Source of the DNA: Candidatus Aminicenantota bacterium
GTDB taxonomy: Bacteria > Acidobacteriota > Aminicenantia > UBA2199
Direction: 5' to 3'
Assembly: GCA_020355945.1 (NCBI GenBank)
Contig: CP070627.1
Location: forward strand, 4,765,943-4,782,946
DNA length: 17,004 nt
Shown one piece after another: positions 1-7,778 of the stretch. Both the position numbers and the translations under genes were made by a program. How positions within the stretch are numbered: position 1 is the first letter of the stretch; each line of letters starts with the position of its first letter. The notes below the pieces were generated by a model. That model ran no database searches. It saw nothing but the letters and a program-made list of their open reading frames with translations, and was not told the origin of the DNA.

Positions 1-24
1 CAATATTCCAACATTCCATCATTC
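1..24. repeat. three imperfect 8-bp tandem units (CAWNATTC-like)
   Basis: The first 24 bases are three adjacent octamers, CAATATTC, CAACATTC and CATCATTC. The same words recur in the intergenic region near the right end (CATCATTC at 15586, CAATATTC at 15600, CACTATTC at 15607). They look like debris of a dispersed low-complexity intergenic repeat; the array may continue left of the window. No coding potential is seen in bases 1-76. Confidence 0.45.
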
Positions 25-76
25 CAATCAATTGTGAGCGAAGCGAACTAAGTTCTAATTATTTTGATATTCAATT

Positions 77-1297
77 TTAATAGAGAAATCCTATTAAGTA
101 CAGAGGGATGACGTTGACATAGCCGATTTCAATTCCATCCTTAAACACAAAGGCATGCGTAAGTCCTTCAATCTGCTTCCTGCCCTTACTCTTACCCCCT
201 ACTTCAATTTCAATCCGCTGCTTTTTATTCAATACCAGGAAATCGGTGATTAAAGAAGAAAATACCGGGTATTCTTTACCCACCTGGGAAGCAAAAAAAG
301 ACTCCCTGATATTCCCTTTTTCAATATCGCTTTTCCACAATTCATAAGCAATTGTGAAATAAAGATTAGGGCTTTTAAACAAAATTTTTGAATTTTTAAA
401 AGCCCTGATATTCTTTGATTGGGTCCTGACGATTTTAACGATTTCTGCCCTTTCCAAAAGATCAAAATACTCATAAAGCGTATCCCTGGATACATCAATT
501 TCATTTTTAAGGGTTTCCAGGTTAAACAAGGGGATTTTGCTGGTAGACAGGAATCCTAACAACTTTTTCATTTTAAGACCGGAAAAGGATTTTAAAGTTT
601 TAATCGTTGTGATATCCTCATAAATCATTTTATCCAGGACATTTGCCAGGATTTTAAAATATTCCTCACCGGGATATTCCATAAAAAAAGGGTAACTGCC
701 CCACATCAGGAAATCATTTAAATCCCCCAGGATAGTTTTGAATCCCGGACACAATTGACGGGAAATATCAATATGTGAGTAAAGAATATCCGGTAAGGAA
801 TATTGGGGAAGTTTTTTGTTATATCTCATTTCCAGGAATTCCCTAAAAGAGAGAGACTGTAAGGAATATATTACCGCCCGACGGGAAAGGTCTCCTTTTT
901 CGTACAAGATATTCAAGGTTGAACTACCCAGGATAATGAACTTTTTATCGGGGTAAGCATCATACAGTCCTTTGACTTCAATACTCCAATCCTTCTTTTT
1001 ATGAACTTCATCGACAATCAGGCAGTCACCGTAATATTTAAAGTATTCCGCTCCAATATTGTATATTCCTTCCTTCAAAACCAGGGGATTATCCGCGGAA
1101 ATATAAAGGCATTTTTTAATATCATTGTATCTTTCCAGGAAATGTTGGAGAACCAGGAAGGTTTTGCCTGTTCCCCTGGCACCGGTAATAATCACCAGGC
1201 GGTTGTCCCAATTGACTTCGTTATAAAGGTATCGTTTGAAATCCATTGTAACAGAGGAAAGGTTTCTTTCGTGGATATGAAACAGTTCATTCAGCAA
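77..1297 (-). CDS. AAA+ ATPase with DUF4143-type C-terminal domain
   Basis: A 406-residue protein of the widespread ATP-binding AAA/DUF4143 family, whose cellular role is not established. Seen: Walker A GARGTGKT at about residues 39-46, Walker B-like LIVDEVH about 60 residues later, a sensor-like GSSTLNIL segment, and a C-terminal domain with the IEIEVGGKSK motif, the place where DUF4143 proteins resemble PD-(D/E)XK nucleases. The start is taken as TTG at 1297 because AAGGAGGT lies 6 nt upstream and the family usually begins close to this point. The in-frame ATG at 1411 overlaps the predicted -35 box and cannot start translation of that transcript. The gene is monocistronic as far as seen. 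A neighbouring ATPase at 1852-3633 has a comparable two-domain plan but belongs to a different family. No missing motif or frameshift was seen. Confidence 0.88.
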   Translation of the reverse strand: MLNELFHIHERNLSSVTMDFKRYLYNEVNWDNRLVIITGARGTGKTFLVLQHFLERYNDIKKCLYISADNPLVLKEGIYNIGAEYFKYYGDCLIVDEVHKKKDWSIEVKGLYDAYPDKKFIILGSSTLNILYEKGDLSRRAVIYSLQSLSFREFLEMRYNKKLPQYSLPDILYSHIDISRQLCPGFKTILGDLNDFLMWGSYPFFMEYPGEEYFKILANVLDKMIYEDITTIKTLKSFSGLKMKKLLGFLSTSKIPLFNLETLKNEIDVSRDTLYEYFDLLERAEIVKIVRTQSKNIRAFKNSKILFKSPNLYFTIAYELWKSDIEKGNIRESFFASQVGKEYPVFSSLITDFLVLNKKQRIEIEVGGKSKGRKQIEGLTHAFVFKDGIEIGYVNVIPLYLIGFLY

Positions 1298-1302
1298 AAA
1301 AC

Positions 1303-1310
1303 ACCTCCTT
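1303..1310 (-). promoter_or_regulatory. ribosome-binding site deciding a TTG start
   Basis: On the minus strand the octamer AAGGAGGT ends 5-6 nt before TTG at 1297. It is the only strong Shine-Dalgarno sequence near the N-terminus of the DUF4143 ATPase, and it supports a TTG start rather than the longer ATG start. Confidence 0.7.
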
Positions 1311-1321
1311 TTATCCAGTAT

Positions 1322-1396
1322 ACTCGGCAAAGCGAGGCCAAAAATGTCGAGCGCACTCGACAAAAAGACCTTACTAATGACTATTGTACTCGATAA
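1322..1396 (-). promoter_or_regulatory. three direct repeats at exact 33-bp spacing with a central palindrome
   Basis: The word ACTCGRYAA (plus strand) occurs at 1322, 1355 and 1388, each 33 bp from the next (about three helical turns). The outermost copy overlaps the predicted -10 box of the DUF4143 gene; the other two lie in its 5' leader. The middle copy is part of a perfect dyad, TGTCGAG-CGCA-CTCGACA (1345-1362). On the transcript this dyad is followed by five U residues, so it could also be a small attenuator hairpin. Phased operator sites for an autoregulator are the most natural reading, but no regulator is identified. Confidence 0.5.
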
Positions 1397-1411
1397 AATT
1401 GTAAAATTCAA
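1383..1411 (-). promoter_or_regulatory. sigma70-type promoter of the DUF4143 gene
   Basis: On the minus strand TTGAAT (1411-1406), a 17-bp spacer and TACAAT (1388-1383). Predicted start of transcription near 1376, giving a leader of about 79 nt that contains the hairpin at 1345-1362 and the ribosome-binding site at 1303-1310. Confidence 0.6.
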
Positions 1412-1851
1412 GTATTTTTGCGAAATATCTCAATATTTTCTCTCTGTTTAACTAATCGCAAAATCTCGCCATTTTTTGGCAGAATATTTTCTTACAAGAA
1501 AGAAAAAAAAGGGAAACGAAAAAAGGAAAAATACAGGTGTTATCCTGGATGACCTGGGGGGATTTTCTTTTTCGTCGAAGGCTTTAACCAATAATATCCG
1601 AAGGACACAAATTCCATTAATAAATGCAGCGGAAATTCTACAGATTGTTGATAATAGGGAGGAATAAATTACCCATCTCCTTCCTCGACCCTCCTTTACT
1701 GGGCATTCGGGGTTATTTGGGCTTTGATTATTTTTGTCAAGGTAAGAGCCTGGTCTCCACGCCCCTCGTCTTATTTTCCCAGATATTACAAATACAGGCG
1801 GTGGATTTTGGTATCCCACCTGGAAAAAACATGCCAGGATGTGAGATTTTG
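1412..1851. other. intergenic region without a convincing gene
   Basis: Open frames of 63-123 codons exist on both strands, but none has a good ribosome-binding site together with a recognisable protein. Their translations are rich in Ser, Pro, Arg and Phe runs typical of non-coding sequence. Visible contents are a purine-rich stretch at about 1496-1533, and a minus-strand TTGACA (around 1735-1740) without a clear -10 partner. A decayed gene is possible but unproven. Confidence 0.5.
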
Positions 1852-3633
1852 CTAGTTCACTTCACCTTTATCAATCAATCGATGCCCTGAAAATATCAAT
1901 ACGATTTTGATTAGATTGGTCTTTTCTATGGTTTTCCTGAACTTTTCGTCAATACTGTAGTTTTTCAGTTGCTCTTCCGCTTCTGATTTTAATTGCCGGA
2001 CCTTTGCCGTCCCCGGACTCACTCCTGCTTTTACATACTTAATTTCCAGGATATAGGAATATTTTAAACCTGCATACCGGGCTAAAAAGGGTTCCATAAC
2101 TATATCCGCATACCCTTTGTTCATTTCTTTTTCAGTGTGAATGATGTAGAGATTGGTCAATCCCAGGTAAACATTTAAGAAGGCTTGAATGGATTTTTCA
2201 CCGGTGATTAAATCCCTCAAGCTCATACTCTCCTGCATGCGGCTGGCAATGTAATCGATCAAGGGGTTCCATTGGCCTTCCAGGGCCATCCCTTTCATTA
2301 AACGATTATAGGTGTACAGGTCCAGCGCAAATATTTCCGTCTCTTCATATGCTTCTTTGATGTAATCATAGTATAGACGGCGAATGGTTTCATTGGGAAT
2401 TGCCAGGGTCAAGCCCGTGGTTTCGGTGTCTTTTATTGTCAATAAGCCGAAATAAAATAACAGGGATATGAAATTTTCCCGGTCGATTAATTTTTCTAGG
2501 GGAAATCCCTTTACCAGTTCGGATGAGGTTTCTCCCTCTTTTATAATTTCTCTTAACCGGTCGAAATTTCCATTGGAAACTTTTATTTCTCCTTTATCCA
2601 CGATGATCAGATGCCTTAGTTTCCCGTAATCGATTCTCACATTCCTGTCGATCAAATCCCCGGGGATTTTTTCCCTGGAGAAATAATTCATGAAGAAGTA
2701 TAATATCATATCCGGGTTGAACAGTTTTACATGGTTTTCTTCGGAGAATCGATAATTGCCATACCACTGGGTTATGATATCCATCAGGTAATCGGTGGGG
2801 TGGTAAATTTTTCCCATTGACCTGTAGTATTCGATCATATCGATGACATCATGTTTTGTAAATCCCAGCATGGTGTTGAGGTTGGGTTCCAGGGATACAT
2901 TATTCCCGATGTTAAACCCGCTGGTGACATCATCCATGGTAACGGGAGATACGCCGGTTATAAAGGAGCGGTTGACGGGTGCCCCGGTCCCGGAGGTCCC
3001 TTTTTTCAATGCATTAAAAAAAGATTTGAAAAAACCCGGACCATGGGTCAGTTCTTGATAGGCTGCCTCACCTACCGTGGCCAGGATGGTGTTGGAAAAA
3101 TTGTCATACTCGTCGATAATCACATACAATTTTTGTTGCGCTCCTTCACAGAGATGAAGCAGGGTAGATAAGATATCGGTGGCAGACCGGCTGTATTTTA
3201 TTTTTTCGGTGAAGTAATCCATGTCCTGGTTAGCTGAGAGATGACTGCTGTATTTTTGAATGAAGCCCACGGCTTCGTCTTGAATATGGTTATGAAAGGA
3301 AGTTTCCATTTTCTTCACATCAGGTTCCACCACAGAGAAATTGAAGCTTAACACCAGGTAGCTGCCTTTTTCGTCGGTGGGGTGATCATAAATCCACGTG
3401 CCTCTGAAAAATTCTTCGAACCGGTTTTTGTAGAAGACATCATAATAGGCTTCCATCACGGAAAGAAACAGGGATTTACCAAAACGCCTGGGGCGGATAA
3501 AAAATAAATAATTTCCGGCCTCCTCCACTACTGGTAAAAAAGTGGTCTTGTCTACATAGTAAGAGTTTTGTTGAACCAGCAGCTCATAATTTGCCAGGCC
3601 ATAGGGGATTTTCTTTATCTTCTTATCCTTCAT
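1852..3633 (-). CDS. AAA-ATPase_like / PD-(D/E)XK nuclease superfamily protein
   Basis: A 593-residue protein with the two-domain plan of PF09820 (AAA-ATPase_like) followed by PF08011 (PDDEXK_9, formerly DUF1703). Seen: the N-terminal IPYGLANYE-type segment and YYVDKT, a degenerate P-loop RPRRFGKS where families with GxxGxGK differ, the Walker B-like YVIIDEYDNF, the conserved SFITGVSPVT region, and a C-terminal ADIVME...LEIKYVK pattern that matches the D and E-x-K of PD-(D/E)XK folds. The family is abundant in Bacteroidota and other anaerobes; its job is unknown. The ATG at 3633 is chosen over GTG at 3699 because the latter lies upstream of a strong promoter. The gene is full length with no frameshift. 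It is unlikely to be part of the polysaccharide operon, from which it is separated by an opposite-strand gene. Confidence 0.9.
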   Translation of the reverse strand: MKDKKIKKIPYGLANYELLVQQNSYYVDKTTFLPVVEEAGNYLFFIRPRRFGKSLFLSVMEAYYDVFYKNRFEEFFRGTWIYDHPTDEKGSYLVLSFNFSVVEPDVKKMETSFHNHIQDEAVGFIQKYSSHLSANQDMDYFTEKIKYSRSATDILSTLLHLCEGAQQKLYVIIDEYDNFSNTILATVGEAAYQELTHGPGFFKSFFNALKKGTSGTGAPVNRSFITGVSPVTMDDVTSGFNIGNNVSLEPNLNTMLGFTKHDVIDMIEYYRSMGKIYHPTDYLMDIITQWYGNYRFSEENHVKLFNPDMILYFFMNYFSREKIPGDLIDRNVRIDYGKLRHLIIVDKGEIKVSNGNFDRLREIIKEGETSSELVKGFPLEKLIDRENFISLLFYFGLLTIKDTETTGLTLAIPNETIRRLYYDYIKEAYEETEIFALDLYTYNRLMKGMALEGQWNPLIDYIASRMQESMSLRDLITGEKSIQAFLNVYLGLTNLYIIHTEKEMNKGYADIVMEPFLARYAGLKYSYILEIKYVKAGVSPGTAKVRQLKSEAEEQLKNYSIDEKFRKTIEKTNLIKIVLIFSGHRLIDKGEVN

Positions 3634-3648
3634 GATTTTTCTGTCCCT

Positions 3649-3677
3649 ATTATATAGGAATTCACTTACTTTCACAA
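3649..3677 (-). promoter_or_regulatory. sigma70-type promoter of the AAA-ATPase_like gene
   Basis: On the minus strand TTGTGA (3677-3672), exactly 17 bp, then a perfect TATAAT (3654-3649). The ATG at 3633 is 15 nt after the -10 box, so the 5' leader would be only about 8-9 nt, with a weak AGGGA. This decides the start codon and rules out the GTG at 3699. Confidence 0.7.
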
Positions 3678-3738
3678 GGATTTTTCTAATTTTAGCCACA
3701 CCTGGTGGCGACGAACACTTGATTTTTACTGGATAAGT

Positions 3739-3806
3739 GGTAAAGTATTACCTGGTAAACATAAAGAAAAAATAATGATTAAAGAAAAAAAAATTTGCCA
3801 GGCAAA
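3739..3806 (+). promoter_or_regulatory. two small dyads upstream of the spermidine-synthase-like gene
   Basis: GGTAA-AGTA-TTACC at 3739-3752 and the perfect odd-centred palindrome TTTGCC-A-GGCAAA at 3794-3806, the latter ending 11 nt before the ATG at 3818. A TTGATT at 3719 with TAAAGT at 3741 (16-bp spacer) is a weak promoter candidate overlapping the first dyad. Operator function is inferred from position and symmetry only. Confidence 0.35.
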
Positions 3807-3817
3807 AAAATATAATC

Positions 3818-4579
3818 ATGAGTATTTTTGAAAGAAAAAAAATCCTTTTTAAAAAGACAACAAAGTTTAATCATATCAAGGTCATTCGTAAAGGAAATAT
3901 TATAACGCTGTGGTGCGATGATAAAAAGCAAACCGAAATCCAACTGGACAATCCCCTTCATACCTGCCTTGAATATTCGCAAAACTGTTTACTTGCCCTG
4001 GCATTCCACCCGGACCCCCGATCAATCCTGGTCTTAGGACTGGGCGGGGGTGCTGTCCCGTCTATACTTCATCATATCCTGGAAAAAGCCATTATCGATG
4101 TAGTGGAAATTGACCCGGAAATGCACACAGTAGCAAAAAAATATTTCCACTTCTCCCTCTCGGAACGACTGCGATTATTTATTAATGACGCCTTCTTCTT
4201 TATCCGGGACACCAATAATAACTATGATATTGTGATTATGGATGCCTATATCGGGAATCAACTCCCGCAAAGCGTTGATAATATGGCTTTCTTAGTAGAA
4301 GCAGCCAGGATTCTTAATCCCAAAGGGCTATTTGTCGCCAACCTCATGACCGCAGATGAGAAACATTTCAAAAATATGATAAAAAGAATAAGTAAAATTT
4401 TTAAAAATATCTGGCTGCTGCCAGGAGTTCGATCTACCAATACCCTGGTTTTTGCAGCTAGAGAGAATATTTTGCCATCTGAAATCCAAAAAAGGGCAGA
4501 GTGGTTATATCAAAAAATTCCCTTCGAATCCAGGAACCACACCATAATGAATCAACTGGAAGATGAGACAATATCTTGA
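3818..4579 (+). CDS. spermidine synthase-like methyltransferase-fold protein
   Basis: A 253-residue protein of the polyamine synthase/Rossmann class I methyltransferase fold (PF01564-like). Seen: GLGGGAVP at residues 74-81 (nucleotide-binding loop), VEIDPEM at 96-102 (acidic residue contacting the ribose), NDAFFF at 123-128, and MDAYIGN at 141-147 where bona fide spermidine synthases carry D-S-T/S-D-P. The second acidic residue of that catalytic loop is absent, so a true putrescine aminopropyltransferase is doubtful; the sequence is closer to orphan spermidine-synthase-like proteins. No signal peptide or membrane helices, so cytosolic. The start codon has no good Shine-Dalgarno and no in-frame alternative upstream. 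It is the only plus-strand gene in the window and converges on the polysaccharide operon with 14 bp between stop codons. Confidence 0.8.
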   Translation: MSIFERKKILFKKTTKFNHIKVIRKGNIITLWCDDKKQTEIQLDNPLHTCLEYSQNCLLALAFHPDPRSILVLGLGGGAVPSILHHILEKAIIDVVEIDPEMHTVAKKYFHFSLSERLRLFINDAFFFIRDTNNNYDIVIMDAYIGNQLPQSVDNMAFLVEAARILNPKGLFVANLMTADEKHFKNMIKRISKIFKNIWLLPGVRSTNTLVFAARENILPSEIQKRAEWLYQKIPFESRNHTIMNQLEDETIS

Positions 4580-4593
4580 AGGTTTGCTGCCGC

Positions 4594-6375
4594 TTATAAA
4601 ATTTCGATTTCAAGAGAATGCTTTGAGCTCTTCTCCTCGGTGGGAACAGCCAGTTTGATGGGGAAGTGTAATTTACTCAAATAACCTTCATAAAGAAGGT
4701 TTTCATCAATAAATACCCGGAGAAGATGATAGTCTTTGACTTTCTCTTTCAAGGCTTCACTCAATTGAATTTCAATTATCTTACTATTTATTAGATAAAC
4801 GATTTGTTTAACCGACCGCGCCGCCAGCACAATACGGCTGCTGTTTAAGATCGATTCATACTGGCGGTTCTTTCGTTCGATTTTTTCTTTGTTTGCTTCA
4901 TCTTCATCCTCAGGGCCAATCACCTGCTCGATTTGCATCTTGCGCCAGTAAAGCTCTGTCAGCCCGGGATCATTTTTCTCAACTTCCTTGAGAACACCCA
5001 TTGCCCGGATAAGCAGCCGCGAAGAAATATAAGCATCGGCCAGCAGCAGTAAAACATCCTGGTAATCCTTCATATGCCCTGTTTTAACAAAAGAAATGGA
5101 TTCCCTTAAATCCTCGGTCTTTGAAATCACCGTATCATATTGACCGGATTTAAACTCAATCAACCGCTCAATATAGAAAACCCTGAAGTCTCTCCCGGAG
5201 CGATCGAAATAGTTTTTCTTTTTTAAAAAGTTACGGAAATTCTCCAGTTCTTCCAGTGAAGATGAATCATTAATGTAAGTCAGGATAAAAAATTCAATTT
5301 CTGAATGCAGTTTATCCCGTGGGCTATCTTTCGGCCCTTTTGCTGCCAAAAGACGTTCGAGAATAGCCATGTTCAGATTTTTCTTTAATTGAAGGTAGTA
5401 CTTGCGATAGGAATCATTGGAATCATTGGAATCATTGGAATCCCTGGAATCCTTTTTGCGGTCCAAAAGATAATAATCCATGACCCCCCGACGATGAAGT
5501 TTATTAAACCAGTGTTTCAATTTTTTCAGGAGATTTGCCGTCTTATTTCGCAAGTGATATCGATAATCTCTTTTTATATCGTTAAGAATATGGTCGGCGT
5601 ATCGGGCCAGGAATTCCTGGCGCACCTCCATTTCTATTTCCATTTCCAGCAATTTTTTCGATGCCTGGAGATAAAAAACCGGGTTTTTCCCCAATGTCTC
5701 TTTGAAGAAACCCACATCGCGACAATATAACCCCCAGGTATCCAGGATTAGCTGGAAATCCTCCTTTTGGATTCTTTTCAGTGATTTTTCCAGCAAATTG
5801 CTGCAAAAATTTTTATCTTCCTCTTCCAGGAAGGGCCACATGTGCAGCAGTATGGTTATGGTATCCATACTCACCCGGGCATTGTTTCCCCTTATCATTG
5901 CCGCCCGTTTAAAAGACTCTATGGCCTGGTGGAAACTGGTTTGATCGCTGAGATTTCGATAAAGATACGCTTTTCCCAGGTAGAAATGGGTATGGTAATA
6001 AAGCTGGTTGAAGTTAAGGGAATTTTTAAGATACCGGATGCTTTGTGCCAGGACCCCGGGGCCCGGGGTCTGCTGATGGCTTTCCAGCAGCGCATACCCG
6101 TATTCACAAAAAGGCATTGGGTCCAGGGGAAATAACCAACTGCTTAATTCCAACATACGGCTGTTTTTAACCTCTCCGGCCTTATTTTTCCCCAGGGAAA
6201 AAAACACATGGGATATAAACTGGAAACCGAAAAAAAGGATAAGTACAAACAGGATTATCTTGATAAGTTTATTACTTTTATTAATATCTCTTTTCTTAGG
6301 TGGAGCTTTTTTTGCCAGTTTTATCCTGATTCCTTTTTTATTTTTTAAAAAATCCCTGCTGCTGATATCACTCAT
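4594..6375 (-). CDS. membrane-anchored TPR-like protein of the polysaccharide operon
   Basis: A 593-residue protein of unrecognised exact family. Seen: a basic N-terminal tail (residues 1-36), one hydrophobic helix (IKIILFVLILFFGFQFI, about 39-55), then a long soluble, mostly helical region with TPR-like pieces such as YYHTHFYLGKAYLYRNL and the hydrophobic/Ala spacing of helix pairs. Topology predicts an extracytoplasmic body. A low-complexity DSND tract (about residues 309-322) is encoded by a 9-bp tandem repeat. ATG starts 2 nt after the stop of the polymerase gene, with GGGAAAGGGA as ribosome-binding site, so it is the last gene of the operon. TPR-like partners next to O-antigen ligase-type genes are common, so a scaffold or accessory role in polymerisation or export is inferred. 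Confidence 0.75.
   Translation of the reverse strand: MSDISSRDFLKNKKGIRIKLAKKAPPKKRDINKSNKLIKIILFVLILFFGFQFISHVFFSLGKNKAGEVKNSRMLELSSWLFPLDPMPFCEYGYALLESHQQTPGPGVLAQSIRYLKNSLNFNQLYYHTHFYLGKAYLYRNLSDQTSFHQAIESFKRAAMIRGNNARVSMDTITILLHMWPFLEEEDKNFCSNLLEKSLKRIQKEDFQLILDTWGLYCRDVGFFKETLGKNPVFYLQASKKLLEMEIEMEVRQEFLARYADHILNDIKRDYRYHLRNKTANLLKKLKHWFNKLHRRGVMDYYLLDRKKDSRDSNDSNDSNDSYRKYYLQLKKNLNMAILERLLAAKGPKDSPRDKLHSEIEFFILTYINDSSSLEELENFRNFLKKKNYFDRSGRDFRVFYIERLIEFKSGQYDTVISKTEDLRESISFVKTGHMKDYQDVLLLLADAYISSRLLIRAMGVLKEVEKNDPGLTELYWRKMQIEQVIGPEDEDEANKEKIERKNRQYESILNSSRIVLAARSVKQIVYLINSKIIEIQLSEALKEKVKDYHLLRVFIDENLLYEGYLSKLHFPIKLAVPTEEKSSKHSLEIEIL
5411..5452 (-). repeat. 9-bp in-frame tandem repeat in the TPR-like gene
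   Basis: Plus-strand GAATCATTG repeated three times perfectly (5411, 5420, 5429), then GAATCCCTG and GAATCC. It encodes a Ser-Asn-Asp run. Since the unit is a multiple of three, copy-number change would lengthen or shorten a linker without shifting the frame. Confidence 0.9.
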
Positions 6376-6377
6376 TT

Positions 6378-7778
6378 TTATTCCCTTTCCCTGAAGTTTC
6401 TTTTATAAGTGGTCAGCCTTATACCCAGGGCCAGGACCAGGACAAATACCCAGAGATTGACAGGGATATGAAGGGAGAAATCGAAAAAAGAATGGAATAC
6501 AGCAGCAAAGAGGCTGGTCAGGATACCGACGCCCAGGATTTTTATTCCCGGGTGGTCCCGGTCTGCCCACATTTTAACAATAGAATAGATGATCGTGCCG
6601 ATTAAAAAGAACAAGAGCAGGCTGCCAATGATACCGCCTTCTGCCGCGGTTTCCAGGTAATCGTTATGGGCATGGGTGGACCATGCCCCGCCTTCATCCA
6701 TGTCGTAGAGAAAATACGTATAACGATAAGTGCCAAACCCGGCCCCAAATACCGGGTAGTCCCGGGCCATGGTGATTGTGGCCGGCCATCGCAAAAACCG
6801 GCCGGAACTTTCAAAACCAGTACTCATAAATTTATTTACGGTGTCCTGGATTCCCAGGAAAAGCGCCACCACGGTGATGCCGATAAGGATGAATTTCAGC
6901 TTCTTGCGAATCCTCCTGCTCTGTTTCAGGTAAAAAGAAAACTGGGCAAAAATAATAAAACTAAATATCATGGTGATAATACCGGCTCGGGAACCGGTAA
7001 GAATAATCCCCACTCCCAGCAAGACCGGGATGGCAAAATAACCGGGTAAATCCCTGTTTTTATCCATGGCAGAGACGAATCTTTCCCTCAGGCTGCGCCC
7101 GGGTTCCAGGAATTGCAGTTTGAGAAAAAAGATCGCCAGGACCAGGGGAAGTATCATCTCCAGGTAAAAGGCAAAATGATTGGGATTGCCCAGGGTCCCG
7201 GTGAGGTATCTTACCACCGGGTCCTGCTGGTCTACTTCATGAAAAAAAAGAAAAAAGCGCCGGTTGCCATGGAAGTACTTGAGAAATCCCAGGATGGTCT
7301 GCAGGACCGCTGAAAGCACCAGGACTTTAAAGATAGAAATAATCTCTTTTTTCTCAATTTTTATCTGCATCATGACCCAAAAAAACAATACCAATACCAG
7401 GAATTTAAATGCATAGACCAGGGTTTCAAAGGGAACCATGGAGATGGAATGAAACGCGGGAACCTTCTCATTCAATAAGGTAAGATAACGGGCCGTGGCT
7501 GGCGAAACAATCTTAAGCAAAAAAAAGGGAAGCGGCAGGATTTGCAATGCCAGGAACCCCAGGCATACCAGGAAAACAACGCGGATTTTTTTCTCATACA
7601 GGAAATAAATGTCCACATGGTCCCGATGGCGGCTGAGCCCCACCAGGGACAACACCAGGATTAAAATATAGAATAACGGTGAAAAAATCCTGCCCACGCA
7701 CCCGAAAGGGATAGGAGCCAGGAGAACCAGTATCTTCAATAAAGTAAAAAAGGGATCATTTTTCATTGAACTGCGCAT
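6378..7778 (-). CDS. O-antigen ligase/polymerase family membrane protein (Wzy_C)
   Basis: A 466-residue polytopic membrane protein of the O-antigen ligase/polymerase superfamily (PF04932). Seen: about ten or more hydrophobic segments, the GNPNHFAFYLEMILPL motif, GSRAGIITM within the Wzy_C core, and HAHNDYLETAAEGGIIG in the large periplasmic loop with the conserved His-Asp-Glu pattern. It would join repeat units (polymerase) or transfer glycan (ligase) on the periplasmic side of the inner membrane; adjacency to a co-polymerase favours polymerase. The start is uncertain: ATG at 7778 has AAAGGCGG 5 nt upstream and is preferred; ATG at 7766 forms an ATGA overlap with the previous stop; ATG at 7811 has a poor ribosome-binding site. 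It overlaps the phosphatase gene, suggesting translational coupling. Confidence 0.9.
   Translation of the reverse strand: MRSSMKNDPFFTLLKILVLLAPIPFGCVGRIFSPLFYILILVLSLVGLSRHRDHVDIYFLYEKKIRVVFLVCLGFLALQILPLPFFLLKIVSPATARYLTLLNEKVPAFHSISMVPFETLVYAFKFLVLVLFFWVMMQIKIEKKEIISIFKVLVLSAVLQTILGFLKYFHGNRRFFLFFHEVDQQDPVVRYLTGTLGNPNHFAFYLEMILPLVLAIFFLKLQFLEPGRSLRERFVSAMDKNRDLPGYFAIPVLLGVGIILTGSRAGIITMIFSFIIFAQFSFYLKQSRRIRKKLKFILIGITVVALFLGIQDTVNKFMSTGFESSGRFLRWPATITMARDYPVFGAGFGTYRYTYFLYDMDEGGAWSTHAHNDYLETAAEGGIIGSLLLFFLIGTIIYSIVKMWADRDHPGIKILGVGILTSLFAAVFHSFFDFSLHIPVNLWVFVLVLALGIRLTTYKRNFRERE

Noticed and set aside
1448..1819. Open frames of 63-123 codons on both strands in the gap between the two ATPase genes
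   Set aside because: No ribosome-binding site, low-complexity composition and no recognisable family; they overlap each other on opposite strands and look like chance frames.
3811..3816. Perfect TATAAT directly before the ATG of the spermidine-synthase-like gene
   Set aside because: No -35 element at a usable distance (TTGCCA is only 10 bp upstream), and a transcript starting there would miss the start codon; probably A/T-rich chance.
4574..4615. TCTTGAA / TTCAAGA inverted repeat spanning the convergent stop codons, as a shared terminator
   Set aside because: 27-nt loop, AT-rich arms partly inside both genes, and no T-tract on either strand; too weak to call.
6052..6070. GC-rich perfect inverted repeat with 9-bp arms (GACCCCGGG / CCCGGGGTC)
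   Set aside because: It lies in the middle of a coding region and follows from Pro-Gly-Pro codons; a similar run occurs at 9297-9311 in the kinase linker for the same reason.
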